This document shows positions 15,796 through 25,918 of a DNA stretch of 64,000 nt, piece by piece (position 1 is the first letter of the stretch; each line of letters starts with the position of its first letter). Under the pieces are notes generated by a model. It did not search any database. It worked only from the letters and a program-made list of their open reading frames with translations, and had not been told where the DNA came from. The stretch is taken from positions 1 to 64,000 of the forward strand of contig NZ_FOMQ01000012.1 in assembly GCF_900112675.1 (NCBI RefSeq), written 5' to 3'. Position numbers and translations under genes: made by a program. Source of the DNA: Paracidovorax konjaci (GTDB lineage Bacteria > Pseudomonadota > Gammaproteobacteria > Burkholderiales > Burkholderiaceae_C).

Positions 15796-18650
15796 GCGTG
15801 CTCCCGGTGCTCGCCGGTACCGAACAGGTTGCTGGTGCAGCGGCCGCACAGCGTGGGATGCGCCGCATCGTGGCCGACGTCCGCGCGGTAATGCCAGCAG
15901 CGCTCGCATTTGGTGTCGGAACTGGGCCTTGCCGCGATATCCATTGAATTTCCTGCTACTAATTCGATAGCGGATGTGATGAAGACGAACTTCAGGTCGT
16001 CACCCAGGCTCGCCAGCAGCGCGTGGTCCTCGGGCGGCACCGTCAGCGTGACGACCGCCTGCAGCGACGAGCCCACCTGGCCCGCCGCACGCAGGGTTTC
16101 GATCTCCTTGTTGACGGCATCGCGCAGTTCGCGGATGCGCGCCCACTTGGCGCCCAGGCCCTCGTCGCCACTCGGGATCGTGGCGTAGGTTTCCAGGAAG
16201 ATGCTCTCGGACGCGCCGAAGACCTTCCACGCCTCTTCGGCGGTGAACGAGAGGAACGGCGCCATCCAGCGCAGCATGGCGTGCGTGATCTGGTGCAGCG
16301 CGGTCTGCGCGCTGCGCCGCGCGAGGCTCTTGGGAGCGGTGGTGTAGAGCCGGTCCTTGAGCACGTCGAGGTAGAAGCCGCCCAGGTCTTCCGAGCAGTA
16401 GAGCTGCAGCTTGGCCACCACCGGGTGGAATTCGTAGACCTGGTAGTGGGCGAGCACCTCGGCCTGGAACTGCGCGGCGCGCGTGAGGGCGTAGCGGTCG
16501 ATCTCCAGCATCTGGTCGAACGGCACGGCATCGCGGGCGGGGTCGAAGTCGCTCACATTGGCCAGCAGGAAGCGCAGCGTGTTGCGGATGCGGCGGTAGG
16601 CATCGACCACGCGGGCCAGGATCTTGTCGTCGCCCGCGATGTCGCCCGAGTAGTCGCTGGCGGCCACCCACAGGCGGATGATCTCGGCGCCCAGCTTCTT
16701 GTTGATCTCCTGCGGATCGATGCCATTGCCGAGCGACTTGCTCATCTTGCGGCCCTGGCTGTCCACCGTGAAGCCGTGCGTGAGCAGGCCCTTGTACGGT
16801 GCGCGGCCGTAGAGCGCGCAGGCCAGCAGCAGCGACGAATGGAACCAGCCGCGGTGCTGGTCGTGGCCTTCGAGGTAGAGGTCGGCCTCGGGGCCGCTGT
16901 CGTGGTGCACGCCGGAGTGGGTGCCGCGCAGCACGTGGAAGAAGGTGGAGCCGGAGTCGAACCACACCTCCAGGATATCGGTGCTCTTGGTGTAGCAGGC
17001 AGCGTCCTCGGCGCCGAGGATCTCCTCGGGCGTCACGCGGCTCCAGGCCTCGATGCCGCCGCGCTCGACGATGTCCGCGGCCTGGTCGAGGATCTCCATC
17101 GTGCGCGGGTGCAGTTCGCCCGAGTCCTTGTGCAGGAAGAACGGTATTGGCACGCCCCAGCTGCGCTGGCGCGAGATGCACCAGTCGGGCCGGTTGGCGA
17201 TCATGTCGTGCAGGCGCGCCTTGCCGTTCTCGGGGTAGAAGCCCGTGTGCTCGATGGCCTCCAGCGCCGTCTGCCGGAGCGTCTTGGGCGCCTTGTCCTT
17301 GGTGAACACGCCTTCGCCCTCGTCCATGCGGATGAACCACTGCGCGGCCGCGCGGTAGATCACGGGCGTCTTGTGGCGCCAGCAGTGCGGATAGCTGTGG
17401 ACGATGTCCTTCGTGGCCATCAGGCGGCCGGCATCCCGCAGCGCCTCGATGATGACCGGCACGGCCTTCCAGATGTGCTGGCCGCCGAAGAGCGGGAAGT
17501 CGGCCGCATAGGTGCCGTTGCCCTGCACCGGGTTCAGGATGTCGTCCAACGCCATGCCGTTGGCGCGGCAGGAGTTGAAATCCTCCAGCCCGTAGGCAGG
17601 GGAGGAGTGCACGATGCCGGTGCCGTCGTCCGCCGTGGCGTAGTCGGCCAGGAACACGGGCGAGAGGCGTCGGTAGCCTTCATGCACGTTGTGGAGGGGA
17701 TGCTCGAACTCCAGCCCGCCCAGCTTTTCTCCGGGCGTGGTGGCGAGCACGCGGCCTTCCAGGCCCCAGCGCTGCAGGCACGCCTCGACCAGCGGCTCGG
17801 CCAGCACCAGCAGGCCACGCTCGGTCTCCACCAGCGCGAAGCGGATTGCGGGGTTCAGGTTCAGCGCCTGGTTGGCGGGGATGGTCCAGGCCGTGGTGGT
17901 CCAGATCACCACGAAGGCATCGCGCGCCAGCGCCGGCAGGCCGAAGGCGGCGGCCAGCGCCGCCGGGTCGTGGGCCTTGAAGGCCACGTCCAGCGTGGTG
18001 CTCTTCTTGTCCTGGTACTCGATCTCGAACTCGGCCAGCGACGAGCCGCAGTCGAAGCACCAGTACACGGGCTTGAGGCCGCGGTACACGAAGCCGCGCT
18101 CGATCACCTGCTTGAACGCGCGGATCTCGCCCGCCTCGTTGGCGAAGTTCATCGTCTTGTAGGGGTTGTCCCATTCGCCGAGCACGCCCAGGCGCTGGAA
18201 GTCGCCCATCTGCTGCGCGATCTGCTCCGTGGCGTAGGCGCGGCTCCTGGCCTGCATGTCGTCGCGCGAGAGGCTGCGGCCGTGCTTCTTCTCGATGGCG
18301 TTCTCGATCGGCAGGCCGTGGCAGTCCCAGCCCGGCACGTAGAGCGCGTCGAAGCCTTCGAGCTGCCGTGCCTTGGTGATCATGTCCTTCAGGATCTTGT
18401 TCACCGCATGGCCCATGTGGATCTGGCCGTTGGCGTAGGGCGGGCCGTCGTGCAGGATGAACTTCGGCGCGCCGCAGCGTGCGTCGCGCAGGCGCTTGTA
18501 CAGGCCCTTGTCTTCCCATTCCTTCACCCAGCCCGGCTCGCGCTTGGGCAGGTCGCCGCGCATGGGGAAGGGGGTGTCGGGCAGGTTGAGCGTGGCGCGG
18601 TAGTCGGTGCCTGGGCTGGATTCGGTGGCGGAATTCGTGGTGTCGGACAT
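15792..18650 (-). CDS. ileS: Isoleucyl-tRNA synthetase
   Basis: 952-residue class I synthetase that charges tRNA-Ile and edits valine. The HIGH motif is HMGH (78-81) and KMSKS lies near 632-636 ([11 protein letters not shown]). The C-terminal zinc-binding module [12 protein letters not shown]...CGRC is intact. Just before it, at about residues 893-906 ([15 protein letters not shown]), the reading frame runs through a copy of the dispersed GCTAT...GTAGC/AATGGAT repeat, so this short linker appears to be repeat-derived. It is the middle gene of ribF-ileS-lspA. Confidence 0.97.
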   Translation of the reverse strand: MSDTTNSATESSPGTDYRATLNLPDTPFPMRGDLPKREPGWVKEWEDKGLYKRLRDARCGAPKFILHDGPPYANGQIHMGHAVNKILKDMITKARQLEGFDALYVPGWDCHGLPIENAIEKKHGRSLSRDDMQARSRAYATEQIAQQMGDFQRLGVLGEWDNPYKTMNFANEAGEIRAFKQVIERGFVYRGLKPVYWCFDCGSSLAEFEIEYQDKKSTTLDVAFKAHDPAALAAAFGLPALARDAFVVIWTTTAWTIPANQALNLNPAIRFALVETERGLLVLAEPLVEACLQRWGLEGRVLATTPGEKLGGLEFEHPLHNVHEGYRRLSPVFLADYATADDGTGIVHSSPAYGLEDFNSCRANGMALDDILNPVQGNGTYAADFPLFGGQHIWKAVPVIIEALRDAGRLMATKDIVHSYPHCWRHKTPVIYRAAAQWFIRMDEGEGVFTKDKAPKTLRQTALEAIEHTGFYPENGKARLHDMIANRPDWCISRQRSWGVPIPFFLHKDSGELHPRTMEILDQAADIVERGGIEAWSRVTPEEILGAEDAACYTKSTDILEVWFDSGSTFFHVLRGTHSGVHHDSGPEADLYLEGHDQHRGWFHSSLLLACALYGRAPYKGLLTHGFTVDSQGRKMSKSLGNGIDPQEINKKLGAEIIRLWVAASDYSGDIAGDDKILARVVDAYRRIRNTLRFLLANVSDFDPARDAVPFDQMLEIDRYALTRAAQFQAEVLAHYQVYEFHPVVAKLQLYCSEDLGGFYLDVLKDRLYTTAPKSLARRSAQTALHQITHAMLRWMAPFLSFTAEEAWKVFGASESIFLETYATIPSGDEGLGAKWARIRELRDAVNKEIETLRAAGQVGSSLQAVVTLTVPPEDHALLASLGDDLKFVFITSAIELVAGNSMDIAARPSSDTKCERCWHYRADVGHDAAHPTLCGRCTSNLFGTGEHREHA
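15931..15972 (-). repeat. Dispersed stem-loop repeat, copy inside ileS
   Basis: Read on the minus strand: GCTATCGAATTAGTAGC (15971-15955, the 17-nt stem with one mismatch), then a spacer and the tail AATGGATATCGCGGCA. It aligns with copies at 36781 and 41170 over both stem and tail. It is entirely inside the ileS reading frame and keeps it open. Confidence 0.8.
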
Positions 18651-18788
18651 GGCTGGGCTAGGGTACAGGGCTGCCGGCGAGGGGCCGGGGCCGCCAGGAC
18701 GGGATGGGTGGGAACGGGGCTGCGCCGGGCGGCGCGCGGAGCGGTGGGGAGGGACGGCGGCCAGTGCGGGCGCCGGGCCCGCGCCGCG

Positions 18789-19838
18789 TCAAATTCGGTC
18801 GCGCGTGGTCTGGCGACGGGTTTCCGTGTAGCTGGCGGCCGGGGTGGACGCGAAGAATGCCCGCGCGTCGTCGCAATCCCTGGCGATGCCGGCGGTGAGG
18901 GCGTCGAGGCTGTCGTATTTCAGCTCGTCGTGCAGTTTGTGCAGGAGTTCCACGCGGACGATTTTACCGTAGGCCCCTTCGGCCCCCAGGTGGACGGGCC
19001 ACTCCAGGCAGTGCGTCTCCAGCAGAACACGGCCGCCGTTCACGTCGGAAGGGTCGAGCGAGGGGCGCACGCCCAGGTTGGCCACGCCCGGCAGGGGCTG
19101 CTGCGACAGGCCGTGCACGTGCACGGCGAAGATGCCGCTGGCAGCGGGTTTCCAGTGCGCGAAGCGCAGATTGAGCGTGCGGAAGCCGTCGCCCGCGCCA
19201 TCGGCGCTCGCGCCCAGCGCACGGCCGAGCTTGCGCCCGTGCACCACATGCCCGCTGATGGCGTAGGGCCGGCCCAGCAGGGCGGCCGCGCCGCCCATGT
19301 CGCCCCGGGCGAGGGCTTCGCGCACGGCCGAGCTGGAAACGCGCAGGCCATGGACTTCATAGCTGTTCATGCGTGCGACGTCGAAGCCCCGCGTGCGGCC
19401 CGCGGCATCGAGCATGGCGTAGTCGCCCGCGCGCTGCGCACCGAAACGGAAGTCGTCGCCCACCAGCACGTAGCGGGCGTTCAGGCCCCCCACCAGCACA
19501 TCGTCGATGAAGGCCTGCGGCGCCTGGCGCGCGAGCCGCTCGTTGAACGGCAGCACCACCGTCTGCTGCACACCGCAGCGGGCCAGCTCTTCCAGCTTGT
19601 CGCGCAGCGTGCCGATGCGCGCGGGCGCGAGTTCGGGGCGCCGCAGCGCGCCGGCGAAATAGTCGCGCGGATGCGGCTCGAAGGTGAGCACGCAGCTCTC
19701 CACGCCGCGGTGCGCGGCTTCACTGCGCAGCAGGGCCAGCATGGCCTGGTGCCCGCGGTGCACCCCGTCGAAGTTGCCGATGGTGACCGCGCAGGCCGCA
19801 GCGATGCCGGGGTGGTGGAGGCCTCGGAAGATCTTCAT
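18789..19838 (-). CDS. ribF: Bifunctional riboflavin kinase / FAD synthetase
   Basis: 349 residues. The N-terminal FMN adenylyltransferase domain has TIGNFDGVHRGHQ (about 19-31) and the conserved FEPHPRDYF. The C-terminal flavokinase domain has the GRPYAISGHVVHG region and the LGVRPSLD motif, and converts riboflavin to FMN. The gene begins the conserved ribF-ileS-lspA cluster, 138 bases upstream of ileS. A dispersed repeat sits just upstream of its start codon in the gap shared with the HNH gene. Confidence 0.95.
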   Translation of the reverse strand: MKIFRGLHHPGIAAACAVTIGNFDGVHRGHQAMLALLRSEAAHRGVESCVLTFEPHPRDYFAGALRRPELAPARIGTLRDKLEELARCGVQQTVVLPFNERLARQAPQAFIDDVLVGGLNARYVLVGDDFRFGAQRAGDYAMLDAAGRTRGFDVARMNSYEVHGLRVSSSAVREALARGDMGGAAALLGRPYAISGHVVHGRKLGRALGASADGAGDGFRTLNLRFAHWKPAASGIFAVHVHGLSQQPLPGVANLGVRPSLDPSDVNGGRVLLETHCLEWPVHLGAEGAYGKIVRVELLHKLHDELKYDSLDALTAGIARDCDDARAFFASTPAASYTETRRQTTRDRI

Positions 19839-19842
19839 CGGA

Positions 19843-19887
19843 TTGCTATTTTTTTGATAGCGCGCAGCGCAGGTGCATCAAGCGCTG
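19843..19887 (+). repeat. Dispersed stem-loop repeat, ribF/HNH gap
   Basis: GCTATTTTTTTGATAGC at 19845-19861 (perfect 5-bp arms, 7-base loop), followed by a second inverted repeat AGCGC (19866-19870) / GCGCT (19882-19886). The first stem matches the other dispersed copies; the tail is of a different type from the AATGGAT class. It lies 6 bases upstream of the ribF start codon, in the divergent gap. Confidence 0.7.
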
Positions 19888-19993
19888 GACGCCAATCTGT
19901 CATGAAATGGGAGTATATTGTGCGGCACGGGAGGCCCCCAGCCGCCCGCGAGACATCAGCGTTCCGAATCTTGTCGCGTTGCAGGAGGATGTT

Positions 19994-20551
19994 GTGAAGG
20001 TCTTGAAGCTGTCGGCCCAAGGGCTGCCGCAATCCTGGATTTCGCTCGAACAGGCGGTCACCCACTATGCAGCGGGCGAGGTGCGCTGGGAGTCCGGTGC
20101 GCCCATCGCCGTATTCCGCGGCGGCCACAACGCGCTCACGGGCGAGCAGTCGGTGATCGAGGTCAACAGCATCGTCGGCACCAAGGGCGTTCCCAATATC
20201 AACCCCTTCGAGCTGAAGCCCGCGCTCACCAACAGCAAGCTCTTCGCACGCGACCGCAACGTCTGTGCCTACTGCGGCGGGCACTTTCACGAAGAAGACC
20301 TCACGCGCGAGCACATCGTGCCGTTCGCGCGCAACGGCGTGGACCACTGGATGAACGTGGTCACTGCCTGCCGCGCCTGCAACCACCGCAAGGGCCCGCG
20401 CACCCCCGAGCAGGCGCACATGCCGCTGCTCTACACGCCCTACGTGCCCAGCCTCTGGGAAGACTTCATCCTGCGCAACCGGCGCATCCTGGCCGACCAG
20501 ATGGAGTTCCTCATCGCCCACGTGCCGAAGTCGTCGCGGCTGGTGAGCTGA
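19994..20551 (+). CDS. HNH endonuclease
   Basis: 185 residues from GTG 19994, chosen because AGGAGG (19983-19988) precedes it by five bases; the in-frame ATG at 19907 lacks such a site. The zinc-stabilised HNH nuclease domain runs from Cys91-x2-Cys94 (NVCAYCGGHF) through EHIVP (106-110, catalytic His107) to NVVTACRACNHRKG with Cys126-x2-Cys129. Similar stand-alone HNH proteins are common and conserved in betaproteobacteria near core genes; their role is unknown. No toxin or restriction partner is adjacent. Confidence 0.85.
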   Translation: MKVLKLSAQGLPQSWISLEQAVTHYAAGEVRWESGAPIAVFRGGHNALTGEQSVIEVNSIVGTKGVPNINPFELKPALTNSKLFARDRNVCAYCGGHFHEEDLTREHIVPFARNGVDHWMNVVTACRACNHRKGPRTPEQAHMPLLYTPYVPSLWEDFILRNRRILADQMEFLIAHVPKSSRLVS

Positions 20552-20624
20552 ACCGCGGCGTGCCCGGCCCGGCCGTGCAGGCAGGGTGCGGCAGGGCGGC
20601 GTGGACGCGCCTGGCACCCTCGCC

Positions 20625-21581
20625 TCAGCCGGCGCCCGCCGGGGCGCGCAGTGCGTCCCCTGCCTGCCCGAAGGCATCGGCCAGGTGGTCCACGAAGGTG
20701 CGCACGCGGCTGGAGAGCCGGTGGCGCTGCGGATAGACCGCGTAGATGTCGGCCGCCGGGGTGTCGTACTGCGGCAGCACCTGCACGAGGCGGCCGCTGT
20801 GCAGGTAGCGGTTCACGTCCCACTCGGCGCGCAGCAGGATGCCGTGCCCGTCCAGTGCCCAGCGCACGGCGATCTCGCCGTCGTTGGTGGCGAGCGGGCC
20901 GTGGGTCTTCACGGCTTCGGTGCGCAGGCGCGCGCCGCGGCCCGTGCTCAGGCGCCACAGGCCGTAGGCTTCGTCGCCCTGCCGGATGCCGATGCATTGG
21001 TGCTGTTCCAGATCGCGCGGGGTGCGGGGCGTGCCGTGCTGCCGCAGGTAGGCCGGCGCCGCGCAGAGGATGCGCCGGTTGACCGCCAGGCGGCGTGCGA
21101 TCACGCGCGCCTCGGGCGGCTCGCCGAAGCGGATGCAGACGTCGTAGGCATCCTCGGTGAGCGCGGGCGGATGCACCGAAAGCTGCAGCTGGATCTCCAC
21201 GCCGGGATGCCGGCGCGCGAAGCGGGAGATCAGCGGCGCGATGTGCATGCGGCCGAAACCCAGCGTCGCGTTCACGCGCAGCAGTCCGCGCGGGCTGCTG
21301 CGCGCCTGGCCCAGCAGTTCGTTGAGCCCGTCGATGTCCGCGAGGATGCGGCGCGCGTGCTCCAGGAACACCTCGCCCTCGGGGGTGAGGCCCATGCGCC
21401 GCGTGCTGCGGCTGACCAGCGCGACGCCCGTGCGGGCTTCCATCTGCGACAGCCGCTTGCTCACGGCGGCCGTGGAGATGCCCAGTTCACGCGCCGCCGC
21501 GCTGAGCGATCCGCTGCCCGCGAGGGTCGAGAAAAAGCCCAGTTCTGCGGGCTGGATGCCGGTGGCGCCAGTGGTTTTCAT
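20625..21581 (-). CDS. LysR-family regulator, DmlR-like
   Basis: 318 residues from MKTTGATGI. N-terminal helix-turn-helix (GSLSAAARELGISTAAVSKR), then a LysR substrate-binding domain (GLLRVNATLGFGRMHIAPL) characteristic of the DmlR/CrgA-like group. It is divergent from the tartrate/D-malate dehydrogenase gene, the same arrangement as E. coli dmlR-dmlA, so it is probably its dicarboxylate-responsive activator. The 116-bp gap holds both promoters. Confidence 0.88.
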   Translation of the reverse strand: MKTTGATGIQPAELGFFSTLAGSGSLSAAARELGISTAAVSKRLSQMEARTGVALVSRSTRRMGLTPEGEVFLEHARRILADIDGLNELLGQARSSPRGLLRVNATLGFGRMHIAPLISRFARRHPGVEIQLQLSVHPPALTEDAYDVCIRFGEPPEARVIARRLAVNRRILCAAPAYLRQHGTPRTPRDLEQHQCIGIRQGDEAYGLWRLSTGRGARLRTEAVKTHGPLATNDGEIAVRWALDGHGILLRAEWDVNRYLHSGRLVQVLPQYDTPAADIYAVYPQRHRLSSRVRTFVDHLADAFGQAGDALRAPAGAG

Positions 21582-21697
21582 CGTTAACCTGTATTCAACA
21601 ATGGCTTGAGTTTCGCACCGGAAGGCGGAGCGCCGGGCGCCATAGAGTGCGCTCCATCGCACACCGCATTCGCATTGCACTGGAGCCGGAGCCCCGC

Positions 21698-22786
21698 ATG
21701 AAAACCTACAGAATCGCCACCATTCCCGGAGACGGCATCGGCAAGGAGGTCGTGCCCGCGGGCCGGCAGGTGCTGGAGGCGCTGGCCGCTTCCGGCGAAG
21801 CGTTCCGCTTCGCGTTCGAGGATTTCGGCTGGGGCGGCGACTGGTACCGCGCCCATGGCGAGATGATGCCCGCCGACGGGCTCGCGGCGCTGAAGGGGCA
21901 GGACGCGATCCTTTTCGGGTCGGCGGGCGATCCGCACATCCCCGACCACGTCACGCTCTGGGGGCTGCGCCTCAAGATCTGCCAGGGGTTCGACCAGTAC
22001 GCCAACGTGCGGCCCACGCGCATCCTGCCGGGCATCGACGCGCCGCTCAAGCGCTGCGGGCCCGCCGACCTGGACTGGGTGATCGTTCGCGAGAATTCCG
22101 AGGGCGAGTACGCCGGCGTGGGCGGGCGCGTGCACCAGGGCCATCCGCTCGAAGCGGCCACCGATGTCTCGATGATGACCCGCGCGGGCGTGGAGCGCAT
22201 CATGCGCTTTGCCTTCCAGCTCGCCCGGTCGCGGCCCCGCCGGCAGCTCACCGTGGTCACCAAGAGCAATGCACAGCGCCACGCCATGGTGATGTGGGAC
22301 GAGATCGCCCAGGAGGTCTCGCGCGAGTTCCCCGAGGTGTCGTGGGACAAGGAACTCGTGGATGCCGCCACCGCCCGCATGGTCAACCGCCCGAGCACGC
22401 TCGACACTATCGTGGCCACGAACCTGCACGCCGACATCCTGAGCGACTTGGCCGCGGCGCTGGCGGGCAGCCTGGGCATCGCGCCCACGGGCAACATCGA
22501 CCCGGAGCGGCGCTACCCCTCGATGTTCGAGCCCATCCACGGCTCGGCCTTCGACATCATGGGGCAGGGGCTGGCCAACCCGGTCGGCACGTTCTGGTCC
22601 TGCGTGATGCTGCTGGAGCACCTGGGCGAAGCCGCAGCGGCCGCGCGGCTCATGGCCGCCGTGGAGCAGGTGACGGCCGACCCCTCCCTGCACACGCGCG
22701 ACCTGGGCGGCAGCGCCACCACCGCGCAGGTGACGGCCGCCGTGTGCGAACGGCTGCGGGCCGGAGCGCTGCGCCGCGCGGCCTGA
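21698..22786 (+). CDS. Tartrate dehydrogenase / D-malate dehydrogenase (decarboxylating)
   Basis: 362-residue member of the isocitrate/isopropylmalate dehydrogenase family. It opens with RIATIPGDGIGKEVVPAG. The substrate loop is VIVRENSEGEYAGVGGRVH, followed by TVVTKSNAQ and the metal-binding aspartates in NLHADILSDLAAALAGS. The ENSEGEYAG signature is that of tartrate dehydrogenase/DmlA. It oxidises D-malate or tartrate with NAD and Mn. The Bug-type binding protein and TRAP genes downstream would fit uptake of such acids. Confidence 0.9.
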   Translation: MKTYRIATIPGDGIGKEVVPAGRQVLEALAASGEAFRFAFEDFGWGGDWYRAHGEMMPADGLAALKGQDAILFGSAGDPHIPDHVTLWGLRLKICQGFDQYANVRPTRILPGIDAPLKRCGPADLDWVIVRENSEGEYAGVGGRVHQGHPLEAATDVSMMTRAGVERIMRFAFQLARSRPRRQLTVVTKSNAQRHAMVMWDEIAQEVSREFPEVSWDKELVDAATARMVNRPSTLDTIVATNLHADILSDLAAALAGSLGIAPTGNIDPERRYPSMFEPIHGSAFDIMGQGLANPVGTFWSCVMLLEHLGEAAAAARLMAAVEQVTADPSLHTRDLGGSATTAQVTAAVCERLRAGALRRAA

Positions 22787-23009
22787 GCACCTCCCCCCAG
22801 GCCATGCCAGGCCAAGCCGCGGCGCGCGGGGCGCGACAGCCCAGGCGCTGGCTGCGCGATGCCGCGGCGGGGCCTGGGCCGGCCTTGCGCATCGCACCCC
22901 GCTGCACGCTCCTGAGCGGCCGGGCGATGCAGCGATGCAGCGATGGGAATCGGCCCGCCAGGCATGCGGCCGCAGACGAAGCAACGACAACGACCCCAAG
23001 GAGACACGC

Positions 23010-24008
23010 ATGGCCCACCTTCCCGCACTCCCGCTCCGGCGCCGCCCGGCCCTGGCAATCCTGGCAGCCCTGGCCTGCACGCAGGCCCTGCCGGGCACCG
23101 CCGCGGCGCAGTCCTGGCCGTCCCGCCCCGTCAGCCTGATCGTGCCGTTCCCGGCCGGCGGCACCACGGACGTGCTGGCCCGCGCGCTCGGCGACCGGCT
23201 GTCGCAGGTGCTGGGCCAGGCGGTCATCGTCGAGAACAAACCGGGCGCCGGGGCCACGCTCGGCGCCGACTACGTGGCCAAGGCCCGGCCCGATGGCCAT
23301 ACGCTGCTGATCGGCGCCGTGCACCACACCATCGCGGGCAGCGTCTACCGCAAGCTGCCCTACGACTTCCAGCGCGACCTGGTGGCGGTGGGCGCCATCG
23401 CCACCGTGCCCAACGTGCTGGTGGTCCATCCCGCGGTGCCGGCCACCAGCGTGACCGAGCTGGTGGCGCTGATGAAGGCCCAGCCCGGCAAGCTCACCTA
23501 CGGCTCGAACGGCAACGGCACGGCCCAGCACCTCATCGGCACGCAGTTCTCCCACCTCACCGGCACGTCGATGACGCACGTGCCCTACAAAGGCAGCGGC
23601 CCGATGGCGGTGGACCTGCTGAGCGGGCAGATCACCCTGTCATTCGACACCGTCACGCCCGTGCTGCAGCACATCCGCGCGGGCAAGCTGCGCGCGCTGG
23701 CGGTCACCACGGCGCAGCGCTCCACCGCGCTGCCGGATGTGCCCACGCTGGACGAGGCGGGGCTGAAGGGCTTTGACATCGGCACCTGGTTCGGCGTGCT
23801 GGCACCGGCCGGCACGCCCGCCGACGTGGTGGCGCGGCTCAACACCGAGATGGTCCGGATCATCCAGTCGGCCGACTTCCGCAAGCGCATGGAGGACGTC
23901 GGCGCCGAGCCCACGCCGGGCAGCAGCGAGCAACTGGCACAGAAGATCCGTGCGGAAACGGCGCGGTTCGCCGCATTGGTGAAAGAAGCGAAGGTCAGTA
24001 TGGATTGA
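23010..24008 (+). CDS. Bug-family substrate-binding protein (tripartite tricarboxylate transporter type)
   Basis: 332 residues with AAGGAG before the ATG and a Sec signal peptide ending near PGTAAAQ. Typical Bug features: WPSRPVSLIVPFPAGGTTDV at the mature N terminus, NKPGAGATLG, and HVPYKGSGPMAVDLLSG. These periplasmic proteins deliver carboxylates to TctAB permeases. No tctA or tctB is adjacent, so this is an orphan receptor, as is common in this family. It follows the tartrate dehydrogenase by 223 bases and probably binds a related acid. Confidence 0.92.
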   Translation: MAHLPALPLRRRPALAILAALACTQALPGTAAAQSWPSRPVSLIVPFPAGGTTDVLARALGDRLSQVLGQAVIVENKPGAGATLGADYVAKARPDGHTLLIGAVHHTIAGSVYRKLPYDFQRDLVAVGAIATVPNVLVVHPAVPATSVTELVALMKAQPGKLTYGSNGNGTAQHLIGTQFSHLTGTSMTHVPYKGSGPMAVDLLSGQITLSFDTVTPVLQHIRAGKLRALAVTTAQRSTALPDVPTLDEAGLKGFDIGTWFGVLAPAGTPADVVARLNTEMVRIIQSADFRKRMEDVGAEPTPGSSEQLAQKIRAETARFAALVKEAKVSMD

Positions 24009-24190
24009 GGGGGCGGCGGCCGGCCTCGCTGCGTCCCACGATGCGGTGCGGCCTGTGCGGAAAGGGCGCATTCAGGGCATTCCCGCTTTCGGCGAAGGTG
24101 CTGCGGTGGCCATAATCGCCGGCCGCCTCCGGGCGCTCCATGCCTTCTCGCCCGCCCCGGGCCCTCACCCTTTCTTCACCGGACTGCACC

Positions 24191-25252
24191 ATGCGCATCG
24201 CTGCCGAATCCGCTCTCGCCCCTTCCGTGTCTTGCTCCCTGCCGGTGGCTGTTGCCCCGGGTACCCGCCGCCGGCACTGCCTGGTGGCCGCTGCGGCGGT
24301 CGCTGCCCTGGCAGGCTTGCCGGCGGGCGCAGCCCATGCACAGCAGGCCAAGGAAGTGAAGCTCGGCTATGCCCTGGCTGTGAATTCGCACTATGGCGCG
24401 GCAGCCCAGGCCTGGGCGGACACAGTGGAGAAGGGCACGAACGGTGCCTTCAAGTTCAAGCAGTTCCCCTCCAGCGCGCTGGGCGGCGAGCGCGAGCTCA
24501 TCGAAGGCCTGCAGCTCGGCACGGTGGAGGCCGTGATCGTCTCCACGGGCGCCCTGAGCAACTTCGTGCCCGACGTGGGCGTGGTGGACATTCCCTTCCT
24601 GTTCCGCGACACGGCCCATGCGCGCGGCGTGCTCGACGGCGCTTTCGGCCAGGAACTGCTGGGCAAGTTCAAGGCGCGCGGGCTGATCGCGCTGGCCTGG
24701 GGTGAACAGGGCTTTCGCCACCTCACGAACAACAAGCACCCGGTGAAGGCCCCGGCCGACTTGAAGGGGCTCAAGATCCGCGTGACGGAAAACCCCGTGC
24801 ACATCACCGCCTTCCGCACGCTGGGCGCATCGCCCACGCCGATGTCGTGGCCCGAGGTGATCGGTGCGCTGCAGCAGGGCACGATCGACGGCCAGGAGAA
24901 CCCGATGTCGGTGATCGTCTCCGCCAAGCTGCCCCAGGTGCAGAAGTACCTCTCGCTCACCGGCCACGTCTACGCGCCGATGGCGCTCATCGTCTCGCCC
25001 AACTTCTGGTCGGGCCTGAACGACGCGCAGAAGGCCGCCTTCACGCAGGGCGCCAAGGCCGGCGCGCAGGCGTCGCGCAAGTTCGTGGACGACGTCGAGC
25101 AGAAGGGCCTTGCCGAGGTCAACGCCGCCGGCATGCAGGTGGTGGAATCGGTGGACAAGGCCGCGTTCCAGAAGGCGCTGGAGCCCGCCTACAAGCAGTA
25201 CGCCGCCAAGTTCGGCCAGAAGACGCTGGACCAGATCACCGGCGCCAAGTAA
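24191..25252 (+). CDS. TRAP transporter substrate-binding protein (DctP-type)
   Basis: 353 residues from ATG 24191; a second in-frame ATG at 24140 has less support. There is a long signal peptide with a basic RRRH segment and cleavage near AAHAQ. DctP signatures include GLKIRVTENPVHITAFRTLG, PMSWPEVIGALQQGTIDGQE and the conserved arginine of KIRV that binds the ligand carboxylate. It is followed by the small and large permeases, so the transporter is complete. A GC-rich hairpin region at about 25257-25300 may attenuate downstream expression. Confidence 0.93.
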   Translation: MRIAAESALAPSVSCSLPVAVAPGTRRRHCLVAAAAVAALAGLPAGAAHAQQAKEVKLGYALAVNSHYGAAAQAWADTVEKGTNGAFKFKQFPSSALGGERELIEGLQLGTVEAVIVSTGALSNFVPDVGVVDIPFLFRDTAHARGVLDGAFGQELLGKFKARGLIALAWGEQGFRHLTNNKHPVKAPADLKGLKIRVTENPVHITAFRTLGASPTPMSWPEVIGALQQGTIDGQENPMSVIVSAKLPQVQKYLSLTGHVYAPMALIVSPNFWSGLNDAQKAAFTQGAKAGAQASRKFVDDVEQKGLAEVNAAGMQVVESVDKAAFQKALEPAYKQYAAKFGQKTLDQITGAK

Positions 25253-25378
25253 GCCCGGCCACGGCCCCGCGGCCGCCGCGCAGTGCGGCGCCGCAGGGCC
25301 GATGCGATCGATGCCCGGCCCGCCCGGGCATCGCCGCTTCCCGATGCACCGCACCTTTTCCCTTCGCACCACACATCC

Positions 25379-25894
25379 ATGTTCCGACGCTTCGAGCGCG
25401 CACTGGTGGCCTGCAACCGCTGGCTGCTGATCTTCCTGCTGCTGGCCATGGCCTGCATCGTCTTCGCCAACGTGGTGCTGCGCTACACCACGGGAGACTC
25501 CATCGTCTGGGCCGAAGAGGTGGCACGGCACCTGATGATCTGGGGCACCTTCCTCGGCGCGGGGCTGGTGCTGCGCTTCGGCGGGCATGTGGCGATCGAC
25601 AACCTGCACCACGTGCTGGGCGAGCGCGGTGCGCGCGTGCTGCGTGGCCTCATCGTGGCGGCGCTGGGCGTGTTCTTCCTCGCCATGGCATGGTTCTCGG
25701 TGCAGTACGTCTGGGCCACGCGCTTCCAGACCACGCCGGCCACCGATATTCCGTTCGCCTGGATCTACTCGGCCATGCCCGCGGGCTTCCTGCTGCTCTT
25801 CGTGCACTTGGTGTTCATGGCCCGCGGCTATGTGCGGGACGGACGCTACGTGGAATCCGACGAGATGGACGCCGAATCGGCGGCCTCGCTCTGA
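25379..25894 (+). CDS. TRAP transporter small permease (DctQ-type)
   Basis: 171 residues, four predicted membrane segments, with the DctQ motif VWAEEVARHLMIWGTFLGAG. It associates with the large permease to couple uptake to a sodium gradient. It lies 126 bases after the binding-protein gene and 24 bases before the large permease. Confidence 0.93.
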   Translation: MFRRFERALVACNRWLLIFLLLAMACIVFANVVLRYTTGDSIVWAEEVARHLMIWGTFLGAGLVLRFGGHVAIDNLHHVLGERGARVLRGLIVAALGVFFLAMAWFSVQYVWATRFQTTPATDIPFAWIYSAMPAGFLLLFVHLVFMARGYVRDGRYVESDEMDAESAASL

Positions 25895-25918
25895 TGGCCG
25901 GCACAAGGACCTGACACC

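Noticed and set aside
16023..19997. 1324-codon open frame on the plus strand opposite ileS and ribF
   Set aside because: It is a high-GC shadow of ileS/ribF with low-complexity His/Gly/Ala composition and no domain; ileS and ribF have full conserved motifs.
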